The notes below the pieces were generated by a model. It was given only the letters and a program-made list of their open reading frames with translations. It did not search any database and was not told the DNA's origin. 64,000 nucleotides of DNA. Source: an uncultured Bacteroidia bacterium. GTDB lineage: Bacteria > Bacteroidota > Bacteroidia > Bacteroidales > F082. The position numbers and the translations under genes were made by a program. Positions 22,801-34,185 of this stretch are shown piece after piece; within the stretch, counting starts at the first letter, position 1, and each line of letters begins with the position of its first letter. The stretch is taken from positions 62,001 through 126,000 of the forward strand of contig CADCJI010000014.1 in NCBI GenBank assembly GCA_902801625.1. Direction: 5' to 3'.

Positions 22801-24324
22801 TTATTTTTTCGGCTTCAATTCATCGAAAATCATGTTTCTCAGATTGTCAATCGGGACGCGCACTTGGGCCATCGTGTCGCGGTCGCGCACGGTGACGGTG
22901 TTGTCGACCAAGGTGTCGTTATCCACGGTGACGCACATCGGCGTGCCGATGGCATCCTGTCTTCTGTAGCGCTTGCCGATGGAGTCTTTCTCCTCGTATT
23001 GGCACATGAAGTCGGCCTTCAGCGAGTCGATGATTTCGCGGGCCTTCTCCGGCAGACCGTCTTTCTTGACCAGCGGCAGCACGGCGACTTTGTAAGGTGC
23101 AAGGATGGCCGGCAGCTTCAGCACCACGCGCTCCGAGCCGTCTTCTAGCTTCTCTTCGGTGAAGGCATTGCTGAACATGGCGAGGAACATGCGGTCGAGA
23201 CCAATGGAGGTCTCGATGACATAAGGTGTGTAGCTCTCGTTGGTGTCGGGGTCGAAGTATTGGAGTTTCTTGCCCGAGTATTTGGCGTGGGCCGAGAGGT
23301 CGAAATCGGTGCGGCTGTGGATGCCTTCCAGCTCCTTGAAGCCGAAGGGGAAGTCGAACTCGATGTCGGTGGCGGCGTTGGCGTAGTGGGCCAGCTTCTC
23401 GTGGTCGTGGAAGCGGTATTTCTCGGCGGGCAGACCCAGCGAGAGGTGCCAAGCGAGGCGTTCCTGCTTCCAGTGTTGGAACCATTCGAGCTCCGTGCCG
23501 GGACGGACGAAGAACTGCATCTCCATCTGCTCGAACTCGCGCATACGGAAGATGAACTGACGGGCCACAATCTCGTTGCGGAAGGCCTTACCGGTCTGGG
23601 CGATGCCGAACGGAATCTTCATGCGGCCGGTCTTCTGCACATTGAGGTAGTTGACAAAGATGCCTTGAGCTGTCTCGGGACGCAGATAGATGGTGTCGGA
23701 GCCGTCGGCCACGCTTCCCATCTTGGTGGCGAACATCAAGTTGAACTGACGCACATCGGTCCAGTTGCGGGTACCACTGATGGGGCAAACGATTTCCAGG
23801 TCGAGGATGAGCTGCTTGATGGCGTCGAGGTCGTTTCTTTCCATAGCACCATACAGGCGGTGGCTGATTTCCTCGATTTTGGCCTTGTGCTCGAGGACGC
23901 GGGGGTTGGTGGTCACAAATTGTTCCTCGTTGAAGGCATCGCCGAAGCGCTTACGGGCTTTCTCCACCTCTTTATTAATCTTCTCCTCGATCTTGGCCAT
24001 ATAATCTTCGACAAGCACATCGGCGCGGTACCGTTTCTTCGAGTCGCGGTTGTCGATGAGCGGGTCGTTGAAAGCATCGACGTGTCCTGAGGCCTTCCAG
24101 GTGGTGGGGTGCATGAAGATGGCGGCGTCGATACCGACGATGTTCTCGTGCATCTGCACCATAGCTTTCCACCAGTATTCACGGATGTTCTTCTTCAGCT
24201 CCACACCGTTTTGGCCGTAGTCGTAAACGGCTGACAGTCCGTCATAAATTTCGCTCGAAGGGAAAATAAATCCGTATTCCTTCGCATGAGCGGTTATTTT
24301 CTTGAAAAAATCTTCTTGGTTCAT
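22801..24324 (-). CDS. glyS: Glycine--tRNA ligase (dimeric, class II)
   Basis: A 507-residue class II synthetase of the alpha2 type found in Bacteroidota. Motif 2 FRNEIVARQFIFRMREFEQ and motif 3 IGLDRMFLAM are present, along with the N-terminal PSSEIYDGLSAVYDYG and the C-terminal anticodon-binding domain (YKVAVLPLVKKDGLPEKA, DAIGTPMCVTVD). It charges tRNA-Gly in the cytoplasm. Length is as expected and all motifs look intact. The zinc-ribbon gene follows 5 bases downstream. No clear -7 element is seen upstream; the 130-base gap to queA holds AT-rich and repeat sequence. Confidence 0.96.
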   Translation of the reverse strand: MNQEDFFKKITAHAKEYGFIFPSSEIYDGLSAVYDYGQNGVELKKNIREYWWKAMVQMHENIVGIDAAIFMHPTTWKASGHVDAFNDPLIDNRDSKKRYRADVLVEDYMAKIEEKINKEVEKARKRFGDAFNEEQFVTTNPRVLEHKAKIEEISHRLYGAMERNDLDAIKQLILDLEIVCPISGTRNWTDVRQFNLMFATKMGSVADGSDTIYLRPETAQGIFVNYLNVQKTGRMKIPFGIAQTGKAFRNEIVARQFIFRMREFEQMEMQFFVRPGTELEWFQHWKQERLAWHLSLGLPAEKYRFHDHEKLAHYANAATDIEFDFPFGFKELEGIHSRTDFDLSAHAKYSGKKLQYFDPDTNESYTPYVIETSIGLDRMFLAMFSNAFTEEKLEDGSERVVLKLPAILAPYKVAVLPLVKKDGLPEKAREIIDSLKADFMCQYEEKDSIGKRYRRQDAIGTPMCVTVDNDTLVDNTVTVRDRDTMAQVRVPIDNLRNMIFDELKPKK

Positions 24325-24388
24325 TATTGTTAGTTATTTATTTAAAATTCACAGATTTAAGATTCAAAAATTCAAGTGTTTTGTCGGC

Positions 24389-24445
24389 GTTTCGACAGGC
24401 TCAACGACCTTAGCTTTTGCAGGTCCCTGAGCCTGTCGAAGGGCC
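24389..24445. repeat. Inverted repeat TTTCGACAGGCTCA...TGAGCCTGTCGAAG, complete copy
   Basis: GTTTCGACAGGCTCAACGACC at 24389-24409 and GGTCCCTGAGCCTGTCGAAG at 24422-24441 form a 57-bp inverted repeat between glyS and queA. This element class is widespread in Bacteroidota intergenic DNA. Half copies occur at 26353-26378 and 27563-27585, and a decayed one near 47463-47484. Confidence 0.8.
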
Positions 24446-24455
24446 GTATTTTGAA

Positions 24456-25505
24456 TTATATAATCAACATCGCATCACCGTATGTGAAGAAACGGTACTT
24501 CTCTGCGATGGCTTCCTTGTAGGCCTTCATCAGCAGGTCGTAACCAGCGAATGCAGCAACCTCCATCATCATTGGTGACTTGGGCAGGTGGAAGTTGGTG
24601 ATCATGCAGTTGGCTACGGAGAAAGTGTAAGGCGGAAAGATGAACTTGTTCGTCCAGCCTTTGTAAGGTTTGATCTTGCCGCCGATGGTCATGGCTGTCT
24701 CAAGGGCTTTCAGCGAGGTGGTGCCCACGGCAAACACATTGTTGTGTCGCGCATTAGCCTCGTTGACCAAGGTGCAGCATTCCTCGTCGATGTACATCTC
24801 TTCTGAGTCGGGTTTGTGCTTGGTGAGGTCTTCCACCTCGATGTCGCGGAAGTTGCCCATGCCGGGGTGCAGGGTCAGCTCGGCGAAGGAAGCGCCCACG
24901 ATTTCGAGGCGTTTCATCAGGATCTTGCTGAAGTGCATGCCAGCGGTGGGTGCCGAAACGGCGCCTTCCACCTTGGCGTAGATGGTCTGGAAGTCCTCGG
25001 CGTCTTCGGGACGTTCGTCGCGGTTGAGTTCCTTAGGAATAGGCGTGTGGCCGAGTCCTGAAAGGGTCTTCTTGAACTCGTCGTAGGTGCCATCATAAAG
25101 GAAACGCAATGTGCGGCCACGCGAGGTGGTGTTGTCGATGACTTCGGCCACCAACTCATCGCCTTCGCCGAAATAGAGTTTATTACCGATGCGGATCTTA
25201 CGCGCTGGGTCGACGAGCACATCCCAAAGGCGACTCTCGTGGTCCAGCTCGCGGAGCAGTAGCACTTCGATCTTGGCGCCGGTCTTTTCCTTTTCGCCAT
25301 AGAGTTTGGCGGGGAACACCTTAGTGTTATTGATGACGAACACATCACCGTCTTTCACATAGTCCACCAGATCCTTGAAAATGCGGTGTTCGATTTTACC
25401 CGTTCTGCGGTCGACGACCATCATACGAGCTTCGTCGCGGTTTTGTGTAGGCTGCAGTGCGATGAGCTCGCTAGGCAAGTTGAATTTGAATTGTGAGAGT
25501 TTCAT
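24456..25505 (-). CDS. queA: S-adenosylmethionine:tRNA ribosyltransferase-isomerase QueA
   Basis: A 349-residue enzyme of queuosine synthesis that moves the ribosyl part of SAM onto preQ1 in tRNA to make epoxyqueuosine. Family landmarks are [58 protein letters not shown] and [15 protein letters not shown]. The full length matches. It has a promoter of its own and follows truB after 93 bases. It is the last gene of the conserved ftsX-DUF3098-uppP-truB-queA order. Confidence 0.97.
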   Translation of the reverse strand: MKLSQFKFNLPSELIALQPTQNRDEARMMVVDRRTGKIEHRIFKDLVDYVKDGDVFVINNTKVFPAKLYGEKEKTGAKIEVLLLRELDHESRLWDVLVDPARKIRIGNKLYFGEGDELVAEVIDNTTSRGRTLRFLYDGTYDEFKKTLSGLGHTPIPKELNRDERPEDAEDFQTIYAKVEGAVSAPTAGMHFSKILMKRLEIVGASFAELTLHPGMGNFRDIEVEDLTKHKPDSEEMYIDEECCTLVNEANARHNNVFAVGTTSLKALETAMTIGGKIKPYKGWTNKFIFPPYTFSVANCMITNFHLPKSPMMMEVAAFAGYDLLMKAYKEAIAEKYRFFTYGDAMLII

Positions 25506-25541
25506 TGTATGATGTTATTGTTGTTTTTTCCGAAATAAACT

Positions 25542-25573
25542 ACAAAGATACGACAAAACCGAAATTTTGTCAA
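25542..25573 (-). promoter_or_regulatory. Promoter of queA
   Basis: On the minus strand TTGACA (25568-25573) stands 17 bases before TATCTTTG (25543-25550), 36 bases ahead of the ATG. The -7 matches the Bacteroidota pattern, and the upstream box looks like a classical -35. Confidence 0.6.
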
Positions 25574-25598
25574 GTATTTTTTATTAAAGCATTGATTG

Positions 25599-26348
25599 TC
25601 AAGCTTGTTTTTGCTCTTTTTCCAATTGTTCCTTTTTCCACTCCTTGAAAGCGTCGCCCGTGTCGATGATGTGCTGTTTCAGCTTTTCCAAAGGCCAAGC
25701 ATCTTCAACCTTGAAGTCACCGATGCGGGTTCGGCGCAGTGAGGTCAGGCAGGCACCATTGCCTAAAGCTTTGCCGAAGTCGTTGGCGAGGCTGCGGATG
25801 TAAGTGCCTTTGCTGCAAGTCACCTCGAAATCCAGCTCGGGGAAGCGGTCGAGGCTGAGTTTGAAGTCATCGATGCGGACATCGCGGGCCTTTAGTTCGA
25901 TTTCCTCGTCGGAGCGGGCATAGTCGAAGGCGCGTTTCCCCTTGATTTTGATGGCGGAGTACTTGGGCGGGTATTGCTTCAGGTCACCGATGAACTGCTG
26001 GCGGGCAGCCTCAATCTGTTCCGGCGTGATGCTGTCAGTGGGGAAGAAGGCATTAGGCTCGCTCTCCAAGTCGAAGGTCGGAGTGGTTTGGCCGAGCAGG
26101 ATGGTGCCCGTGTAAGTCTTCACCTGCGCTTGATAGTTGTCGATTTGCTTGGTCATCTTGCCTGTGCAGAGGATGAGCAGGCCTGTCGCCAATGGGTCCA
26201 AAGTACCGGCATGGCCCACCTTCAGCTTACGGATACCGTAGCAACGGTTGAGCAAGGAACGGATGAAGTTGACTGTGTCGAACGAAGTCCAGTCCAAGGG
26301 CTTGTCAATGAGGATGACCTCGCCTTCTTCGAAGTTGAACATTTTCAT
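25599..26348 (-). CDS. truB: tRNA pseudouridine(55) synthase TruB
   Basis: A 249-residue protein with the TruB catalytic motif VGHAGTLDPLATGLLILCTG (Asp nucleophile), the N-terminal LIDKPLDWTSFDTVNFI and KYPPKYSAIKIKG-like segment (PPKYSAIKIKGKRAFDYAR). It isomerises U55 in the T-loop of tRNAs. The C-terminal PUA domain is short, as in other Bacteroidota forms, and the end is a charged tail. It is 31 bases downstream of uppP, with a repeat half-element in the gap. Confidence 0.96.
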   Translation of the reverse strand: MKMFNFEEGEVILIDKPLDWTSFDTVNFIRSLLNRCYGIRKLKVGHAGTLDPLATGLLILCTGKMTKQIDNYQAQVKTYTGTILLGQTTPTFDLESEPNAFFPTDSITPEQIEAARQQFIGDLKQYPPKYSAIKIKGKRAFDYARSDEEIELKARDVRIDDFKLSLDRFPELDFEVTCSKGTYIRSLANDFGKALGNGACLTSLRRTRIGDFKVEDAWPLEKLKQHIIDTGDAFKEWKKEQLEKEQKQA

Positions 26349-26352
26349 GGTT

Positions 26353-26378
26353 CAGGTCCCTGAGCCTGTCGAAGGGCC
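26353..26378. repeat. Half copy of the TTTCGACAGGCTCA repeat (inverted)
   Basis: CAGGTCCCTGAGCCTGTCGA continues to 26378 and matches the right half of the element at 24422-24445. The opposite half lies at 27563-27585, on the other side of uppP and the DUF3098 gene. Confidence 0.75.
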
Positions 26379-26379
26379 G

Positions 26380-27213
26380 TTAATTAAGAACATACGGTAA
26401 CACAATGGCCAAAATACCCACAATGGCGCAATAAATAGCGAACCAAATCAGCTTGCCCTTCTTCACGATGTTGATCATCCACTTGCAGGCGATGCAGCCG
26501 AAGATGAAGGCCGCCAGGAAGCCCACGATGGCTGCCATGGGCGAGATGCCGCTCATGGCTTGGCTGAATCCAACCTCAAACATATCCTTGATGTCGAGCA
26601 GAGCCTCACCGAGGATAGGAGGAATGACCATCAGGAAGGAGAACTGAGCCAGCTTTTCCTTTTTGTTGCCGAGGAGCAAGCCAGTGGCAATCGTTGAGCC
26701 CGAGCGCGACAGACCTGGCATCACGGCGCAAGCCTGAGCGATACCGATGATGAAGGCATGCCAACCACTGATGTTTTCCTTTTGTCTGGGTTTGGCGAAG
26801 TAGGAGAAGGCAAGCAACGAAGCCGTCACCAAGAGCATGATGCCCACGATGAGCAGGCCTGAGCCGAAGACTTCTTCCACCTTGTCCTTGAAAAACAAGC
26901 CGACAATCATCACGGGAATCATCGAAATGAGGATGTTGAAGGCGTATTTTGTGCCGTCGTTGAGATTGCAATATTTGCGCCACGACTGTTTGGCGAACAA
27001 GTCCTTGAAAATCCATACGATTTCTTTCCATAGGATGACCAAAGTGCTGAGCACGGTGGCCACATGGAGCAAGACCGTAAATGCGAGGTTCGATTCGCCG
27101 TCTTCGAGACCGAAGAGGGCTTGACCAATGGCTAAGTGACCACTACTACTGACGGGCAGGTATTCCGTCAAACCTTGAATAATGCCTAAGATTAATGCTT
27201 GTAACCAGTCCAT
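26380..27213 (-). CDS. uppP: Undecaprenyl-diphosphatase UppP (BacA)
   Basis: A 277-residue polytopic membrane enzyme that dephosphorylates undecaprenyl pyrophosphate to recycle the lipid carrier for peptidoglycan and polysaccharide synthesis. The two signature motifs are intact: [19 protein letters not shown] (residues about 17-35) and [18 protein letters not shown] (about 165-182). About eight hydrophobic segments are seen. It begins 14 bases after the DUF3098 gene. Overproduction of such proteins gives bacitracin tolerance in other bacteria, but nothing here suggests that role. Confidence 0.96.
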   Translation of the reverse strand: MDWLQALILGIIQGLTEYLPVSSSGHLAIGQALFGLEDGESNLAFTVLLHVATVLSTLVILWKEIVWIFKDLFAKQSWRKYCNLNDGTKYAFNILISMIPVMIVGLFFKDKVEEVFGSGLLIVGIMLLVTASLLAFSYFAKPRQKENISGWHAFIIGIAQACAVMPGLSRSGSTIATGLLLGNKKEKLAQFSFLMVIPPILGEALLDIKDMFEVGFSQAMSGISPMAAIVGFLAAFIFGCIACKWMINIVKKGKLIWFAIYCAIVGILAIVLPYVLN

Positions 27214-27227
27214 AGTGAGTGTTTATT

Positions 27228-27506
27228 TTATTGTTTTTTTCCTTTCCAGAATATTGCAACGATTTCAACGACAAACCCTGCTAGAATCAGGATGGTGGAC
27301 AGAGTGATATGTTGGAAATCAAACATTTTCGGATTAAAAACATCAGGGTCAGAGGAGCCTCCGCCAATCATTAGGATGAAGCCCAAGGCAAGCAGGGCGA
27401 TACCGATGAGCACGATGATGTAGTTCTGTTTGCCGAAGGGCATGACCTTTTGGTTGTCAGCGACTTCGGCCGTTTTTGATTTTGTCTTTGTTATTTCTTT
27501 TGCCAT
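27228..27506 (-). CDS. DUF3098-family small membrane protein
   Basis: A 92-residue protein with a polar N-terminus (MAKEITKTKSKTAEVADNQK) and two hydrophobic helices (YIIVLIGIALLALGFILMIG and LSTILILAGFVVEIVAIFW), separated by GGSSDPDVFNPKMFDF. This is the DUF3098 pattern, found between ftsX and uppP across Bacteroidota. The conserved position suggests a link to cell-envelope growth, but no function has been proved to my knowledge. Confidence 0.88.
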   Translation of the reverse strand: MAKEITKTKSKTAEVADNQKVMPFGKQNYIIVLIGIALLALGFILMIGGGSSDPDVFNPKMFDFQHITLSTILILAGFVVEIVAIFWKGKKQ

Positions 27507-27516
27507 ATTCAGTAAT

Positions 27517-27556
27517 ATTTAAAATTCAAAATTTAAGATTTATAACTTAAGATTAT
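27517..27556. repeat. AT-rich TTTAAAATTCAAAATTTAAGATT repeat
   Basis: AT-rich sequence of the type TTTAAAATTCAAAATTTAAG recurs near 24334-24375 and, inverted, near 39550-39580. It lies directly upstream of a TTTCGACAGGCTCA element here and at 24389. Confidence 0.5.
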
Positions 27557-27562
27557 TCGGGC

Positions 27563-27585
27563 GTTTCGACAGGCTCAACGACCCT
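27563..27585. repeat. Half copy of the TTTCGACAGGCTCA repeat (direct)
   Basis: GTTTCGACAGGCTCAACGAC (from 27563) matches the left half at 24389-24409. Its right edge touches the ftsX stop codon. Confidence 0.75.
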
Positions 27586-28463
27586 TAAGCGTACAGTTGG
27601 TCGATGTCGGCGTGGAGGTATTTCCGGAGGGCCAGTCGCGTGGAAAGACCGCCAAGAAGTATGCCCAAAATAAGGACCCCGACAAAGATGCCAATGATGA
27701 TTTTATAGTCTTGTACAAAAGTCAGTTCCGGTAAGCGTTTGGTGAGACCGTACAGCAGCAAAGCCAAGAAAGCATCGGCCAGTAAAGCCCCGAAAAAGCC
27801 CTGGGTGATGCCACTCCTGATGAAAGGCCGACGGATGTAGGCGGGTGTCGCCCCTACAAGTTGCATGCTCCGCACAAGGAAACGCTTGGAGTAGATGCTA
27901 AGTCGTATCGTATTACGTATCAGTGTGATGGAGATGATGAGTAGTACTAAGCTGGCAATCATCAGTGCGAGGCCGATGCGGTTGACATTCTGGTTGATTA
28001 AGTTGACCAAGGATTTTTGGTAGTAGATTTCCTTGACATCCTTGTTTTTCTTCAGTTGTGCTTGGATGAGGTTAATGCTGTCATTGTTGGCCCAGTCGGC
28101 ATTGAAGCGCACATCGATGGAGGGGAGGAGTGGGTTCTCCTCGTTGCCAAGCCATTGCAGGAAGTCCTCGCCAAGGTCTTCGCTCAAGCGGCGGATAGCC
28201 TCCTCTTTGGTGATGTATTCCGTCGATTTCACGGCAGGCATGGAGTCGAGTTCCTGTTGTAGTTTGAGGATATTGGCTTCTTTCACATTGCTGTTCATCA
28301 CCACCTCGAAGCCGATGTTTTCCTTGAGATGGTTGGAGAGTTTCTGCGCATGCATCATAAGCAGGGCAAACACGCCTAAAAGGAAGAGTACCAATGTGAT
28401 ACTCATCAGTGACATGAAATAAGACCCTGCCACGCGGCTTTTGCTTGAACTCTTTTCGGACAT
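27585..28463 (-). CDS. ftsX: Cell-division protein FtsX
   Basis: About 292 residues from the ATG at 28461-28463 ([20 protein letters not shown]); an in-frame extension upstream would run through the promoter. It has one N-terminal helix, a periplasmic loop ([20 protein letters not shown] ... [20 protein letters not shown]) and three C-terminal helices with the FtsX signature [13 protein letters not shown]. With FtsE it forms the ABC-type complex that activates peptidoglycan hydrolases at the septum. FtsE is not in the window. It leads the ftsX-DUF3098-uppP-truB-queA group and has a -7 element at 28506-28514. Confidence 0.93.
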   Translation of the reverse strand: MSEKSSSKSRVAGSYFMSLMSITLVLFLLGVFALLMMHAQKLSNHLKENIGFEVVMNSNVKEANILKLQQELDSMPAVKSTEYITKEEAIRRLSEDLGEDFLQWLGNEENPLLPSIDVRFNADWANNDSINLIQAQLKKNKDVKEIYYQKSLVNLINQNVNRIGLALMIASLVLLIISITLIRNTIRLSIYSKRFLVRSMQLVGATPAYIRRPFIRSGITQGFFGALLADAFLALLLYGLTKRLPELTFVQDYKIIIGIFVGVLILGILLGGLSTRLALRKYLHADIDQLYA

Positions 28464-28505
28464 CTTTACTTCGATAAACTCAGTAACCTCATTATGAATG
28501 AAACG

Positions 28506-28514
28506 GCAAAGATA
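28506..28514 (-). promoter_or_regulatory. -7 element (TATCTTTGC) of the ftsX operon
   Basis: TATCTTTGC on the minus strand, 42 bases before the ftsX start codon. Confidence 0.6.
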
Positions 28515-28579
28515 GGGGAAATATTTCAATTCCGTTTTCACGGAATGAAGTTTTTGTTTTTCACTTTCGGTTTTTTCAC

Positions 28580-28588
28580 TATTTTTGT
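28580..28588 (+). promoter_or_regulatory. -7 element (TATTTTTGT) of the acyl-CoA carboxylase gene
   Basis: TATTTTTG at 28580-28587, 20 bases before the ATG at 28608, with a TTTG at 28553-28556 as possible -33 box (spacing 23). Confidence 0.6.
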
Positions 28589-28607
28589 GCTTTCAATCTC
28601 TACTACT

Positions 28608-30215
28608 ATGCAAGTACTGAAATCCAACATACGCACCGACTCCGAAGAGTTCAAGCAGAACGAGAAGAACTTCCTTGCGCTGATGGCTCAATATCGTGAG
28701 GCGATGTCGGCCTCCATGCAAGGTGGTGGCGAGAGTGCCGTGGCCAAGCACAAAAAACGCAACAAGCTGCTCGCCCGAGAGCGCATCGACCTGCTTATCG
28801 ACCCGAACACACCGTTTCTAGAACTGTCGCCGATGGCGGCTTATGGCACCTATAACAACGACTTCCCTTCGGCGGGCATCATCACGGGTATCGGTGTCAT
28901 CCAAGGTCGTGAAGCCGTCATCGTGGCCAACGACGCCACTGTAAAAGGCGGCACCTATATGCAGTATACGGTGAAGAAACACCTTCGCGCACAAGAGATT
29001 GCCATGGAGAACCACCTACCTTGTGTCTATATGGTCGACAGTGGCGGTGCCTTCCTACCCGAGCAGGACACGGTCTTCCCTGATCGTGACCATTTTGGGC
29101 GTTTCTTCTACAACCAGGCGCGCATGTCAGCCATGGGCATCCCGCAAATCGCCATCGTAATGGGCATGTGTACTGCTGGCGGTGCATATGTACCAGCCAT
29201 GAGCGACGAGACCATCATCGTGCGCAACCAAGGCACGATCTACCTCGGCGGACCGCCGTTGGTGAAGGCTGCTACGGGCGAGGTGGTCACGGCGGAAGAG
29301 TTGGGCGGTGGCGAAATGCACACCTCCGTGTCGGGCGTGGCCGACCACCTGGCCGAAAACGACCAACACGCCCTGCAGATCTGCCGTAACATCTTCAAGA
29401 CCTTAGAAAAGTCGCATCGTCAGAAGTTGGACATGCTTCCCGTTGAGGCACCTTTATATGACCCGCACGACCTCTATGGCCTCGCCCCCATCGACTTCCA
29501 TAAGCTTGTCGACCCGAGGGAAATCATCGCTCGCATCGTCGACGGCAGTCGTTTCCAGGAGTTCAAGTCAAGATATGCCACGACTCTCGTCTGCGGTTTT
29601 GCGCATTTGATGGGCTTTCCTGTGGGCATCATCGCCAACTACGGCGTGTTGTTCTCAGAATCGGCATTAAAAGCCACGCACTTCATCGAGCTTTGCTGCC
29701 AACGTAATATCCCGTTGGTGTTTTTGCAGAACATCACGGGCTTCATGGTCGGCAAGCAATACGAGCAAGGCGGCATTGCCAAGGACGGTGCCAAGATGGT
29801 TCATGCCGTCTCGAATGCCAACGTGCCCAAGTTCACGGTCATTTTCGGCGGGTCGTTTGGCGCGGGCAACTATGGTATGGCGGGTCGCGCTTACAGTCCG
29901 AGGTTGCTCTTCATGTGGCCCAACGCCAAAATCTCCGTCATGGGTGGTGAACAAGCGGCCAGCGTACTCGCCACGGTGAAGGAAGACCAATACAAATACA
30001 AAGGTCTTGAAGTCCCGAAAGACGAAATCGCGCAGCTGAAGAAGGAAATCTTGGCTAAGTATGATTACGAAGGCTCTGCCTTCTATAGTACAGCTCGCCT
30101 CTGGGACGACGGCATCATCGACCCTGTCGACACCCGAAAGATATTGGCTTTAGGCATCGCGGCCTCGCTGAACCAGCCCTTCCCGCCGCAGCAGTTTGGT
30201 GTGTTTAGGATGTAA
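28608..30215 (+). CDS. Acyl-CoA carboxylase beta (carboxyltransferase) subunit, methylcrotonyl-CoA type
   Basis: About 535 residues from the ATG at 28608; the in-frame extension upstream would cross the promoter. It has two crotonase-like halves: the N-terminal one with [20 protein letters not shown] and [19 protein letters not shown], and the C-terminal one with [20 protein letters not shown] and [20 protein letters not shown]. The segment [19 protein letters not shown] is typical of methylcrotonyl-CoA carboxylase beta, and the length fits that branch better than propionyl-CoA carboxylase (about 510). It transfers carboxyl from biotin to the acyl-CoA. The partner biotin carboxylase/BCCP genes are not in this window, so the exact substrate remains open. 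Confidence 0.88.
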   Translation: MQVLKSNIRTDSEEFKQNEKNFLALMAQYREAMSASMQGGGESAVAKHKKRNKLLARERIDLLIDPNTPFLELSPMAAYGTYNNDFPSAGIITGIGVIQGREAVIVANDATVKGGTYMQYTVKKHLRAQEIAMENHLPCVYMVDSGGAFLPEQDTVFPDRDHFGRFFYNQARMSAMGIPQIAIVMGMCTAGGAYVPAMSDETIIVRNQGTIYLGGPPLVKAATGEVVTAEELGGGEMHTSVSGVADHLAENDQHALQICRNIFKTLEKSHRQKLDMLPVEAPLYDPHDLYGLAPIDFHKLVDPREIIARIVDGSRFQEFKSRYATTLVCGFAHLMGFPVGIIANYGVLFSESALKATHFIELCCQRNIPLVFLQNITGFMVGKQYEQGGIAKDGAKMVHAVSNANVPKFTVIFGGSFGAGNYGMAGRAYSPRLLFMWPNAKISVMGGEQAASVLATVKEDQYKYKGLEVPKDEIAQLKKEILAKYDYEGSAFYSTARLWDDGIIDPVDTRKILALGIAASLNQPFPPQQFGVFRM

Positions 30216-30252
30216 GAATCCTCCAAAAATCGATATAATTTTGCGTTTATTC

Positions 30253-30285
30253 CGCTACGAAAATCAAAATTTGCATTTCGTAGCG
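30253..30285. promoter_or_regulatory. Inverted repeat between carboxylase and AAA-ATPase genes
   Basis: CGCTACGAAAAT (30253-30264) and ATTTCGTAGCG (30275-30285) are complementary apart from one extra A. There is no T-run, and it lies 33 bases upstream of the -7 element of the next gene, so an operator is as likely as a terminator. Confidence 0.55.
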
Positions 30286-30317
30286 AAATAAAGTTGATTT
30301 TATTCAGAAATTTGTTT

Positions 30318-30326
30318 TATCTTTGC
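30318..30326 (+). promoter_or_regulatory. -7 element (TATCTTTGC) of the DUF234 ATPase gene
   Basis: TATCTTTGC ends 29 bases before the ATG at 30356. Confidence 0.6.
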
Positions 30327-30355
30327 AGCGAAAAACAACTAATACCCTATCAATC

Positions 30356-31795
30356 ATGTGCATTGTTATTGGAAGAGAGAAAGAGATTGAGGAGCTAAAA
30401 CGTCGCTGTGGTAGTGGCCGCCCAGAGTTTATTGCGGTCTATGGCCGTCGCCGTGTGGGTAAGACATTCCTCATCAACGAGACATTAGGCGACAACATGA
30501 CATTTCATCATACGGGTCTTTCTCCATACGACCGCAAGAGAAAGGTCACGCTGAAAGACCAGTTGCAGAACTTTTATTTCTCGCTGATTCGCCACGGCAT
30601 GGAGGGCATCGCCCAGCCAAAGTCGTGGATGGAGGCTTTTTTCATGCTTGAGCAGTATCTTGAGCGACGCGACAACGGATTGCGTCAGGTGGTGTTTATC
30701 GATGAGTTGCCTTGGATGGACACGCCAAGGTCGGGGTTTCTCACTGCACTTGAGGCATTTTGGAATGGTTGGGGCAACACCCGTCATAACCTCTGCTTTG
30801 TGGTTTGTGGTTCCGCCACCTCCTGGATGCTTGACAATCTCATCAACAACAAAGGTGGGTTGTATGGACGTCTTACCTGCGAGATTAAGCTTGCCCCGTT
30901 CACCTTGCTTGAATGCGAAAAGTTCTTCGTTAGCCGAGGCATCAAGATGTCACGCTACAATATCGCCCAAGCCTACATGATTCTTGGCGGCATCCCTTAT
31001 TACCTCGACTGCTTTGACCCGTCGCTCAGCCTCGCGCAAAACATCGACAGACTGTTTTTCAACCCAAAAGCGAAACTTGGCGACGAGTTTGACCGGCTGT
31101 TCAACTCCGTGTTCGACCATGCTGATGCCTGCATGAAAATAGTGAAGGCGCTGGGACAACGGCATTCGGGATACACTCGCGAGGAGATTGCAAAAAAAGT
31201 CGGCATCAATCCCAACGGCGATTTCACATCCATTATGAAAGCCCTCATGGCCAGCGACTTTGTGAAGAAATACGTTCCATATGGTGTGAGCAAACGCGAT
31301 GAGCACTATAAACTATCGGATTGTTTCTGTTGGTTCTGGCTGCACTTTAAGGAAAGCCGAGGCATCACAGAAAACGACTATTGGGAACATCATCTGAAAG
31401 AACCGGAGATAGCTTCGTGGCGAGGGGTCGCTTTCGAGGAGGTATGTTTTCAGCATATCCAACAAATCAAGATGGCTTTGCAGGTCGCAGGCGTTTCTTC
31501 CAACGAAGCAGCCATGATTGTGAAAGGCAGCGGCAAAAATGAAGGCATGCAACTTGACTTGCTCATCGACCGTGCCGACGACGTAGTGAACGTATGCGAG
31601 ATGAAATTCAACAAAAGCCCGCTTACCATCACGAAAGCATACGCACAAAAATTAGTGTCCCGCGTCAGCACCCTTGAAAAGACCGACCCCAACAAGACCT
31701 ATCATTTGACACTCATTAGTGTTTCGCCTCTGAAACCCAATGCATATTCCGATACGTTTACAGCGAGGATTACTATTGATGAACTATTTAAATAA
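30356..31795 (+). CDS. AAA ATPase with C-terminal DUF234 (nuclease-fold) domain
   Basis: A 479-residue protein of the archaeal-type ATPase family. It has an N-terminal P-loop (FIAVYGRRRVGKTFLINE), Walker B (QVVFIDELPWMDTPRSG) and sensor-like VVCGSATSWM. A winged-helix part follows (GYTREEIAKKVGINPNGDF). The C-terminal DUF234 region holds MQLDLLIDR ... VVNVCEMKF, a D...ExK pattern of the PD-(D/E)XK nuclease fold. Start ATG 30356 is chosen because it follows a -7 element; an upstream TTG would lie inside that element. Such genes are frequent in gut Bacteroidota as single units with no proven role; mobile-element or defence functions have been suggested. It has no partner gene here. Confidence 0.85.
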   Translation: MCIVIGREKEIEELKRRCGSGRPEFIAVYGRRRVGKTFLINETLGDNMTFHHTGLSPYDRKRKVTLKDQLQNFYFSLIRHGMEGIAQPKSWMEAFFMLEQYLERRDNGLRQVVFIDELPWMDTPRSGFLTALEAFWNGWGNTRHNLCFVVCGSATSWMLDNLINNKGGLYGRLTCEIKLAPFTLLECEKFFVSRGIKMSRYNIAQAYMILGGIPYYLDCFDPSLSLAQNIDRLFFNPKAKLGDEFDRLFNSVFDHADACMKIVKALGQRHSGYTREEIAKKVGINPNGDFTSIMKALMASDFVKKYVPYGVSKRDEHYKLSDCFCWFWLHFKESRGITENDYWEHHLKEPEIASWRGVAFEEVCFQHIQQIKMALQVAGVSSNEAAMIVKGSGKNEGMQLDLLIDRADDVVNVCEMKFNKSPLTITKAYAQKLVSRVSTLEKTDPNKTYHLTLISVSPLKPNAYSDTFTARITIDELFK

Positions 31796-31799
31796 CTGA

Positions 31800-34145
<2,346 letters not shown>

Positions 34146-34149
34146 AACA

Positions 34150-34185
34150 TGTAGAGTCGGTGTCACACCGACTCTACAATTTTTA
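34150..34185. terminator. Hairpin terminator between GH97 and rlmN (GTAGAG-type repeat)
   Basis: TGTAGAGTCGGTG (from 34150) and CACCGACTCTACA (to 34178) form a long stem followed by ATTTTTAT on the plus strand. It has the arms of the GTAGAGACG repeat family but with GTC in place of ACG. The T-run overlaps the rlmN stop codon. Confidence 0.8.

Noticed and set aside
23260-24090. 276-codon open frame opposite glyS
   Set aside because: It is a shadow of a highly conserved synthetase gene, with no supporting motif.
24325-24388. Possible T-box or RNA leader ahead of glyS
   Set aside because: It has only AT-rich repeat sequence; T-boxes are not expected in Bacteroidota and no T-box motif is seen.
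27850-27880. GTAGGGGCGACACC-like sequence in ftsX that resembles a repeat arm
   Set aside because: It encodes the [13 protein letters not shown] signature conserved in FtsX proteins, so it is ordinary coding sequence and lacks a matching inverted arm.
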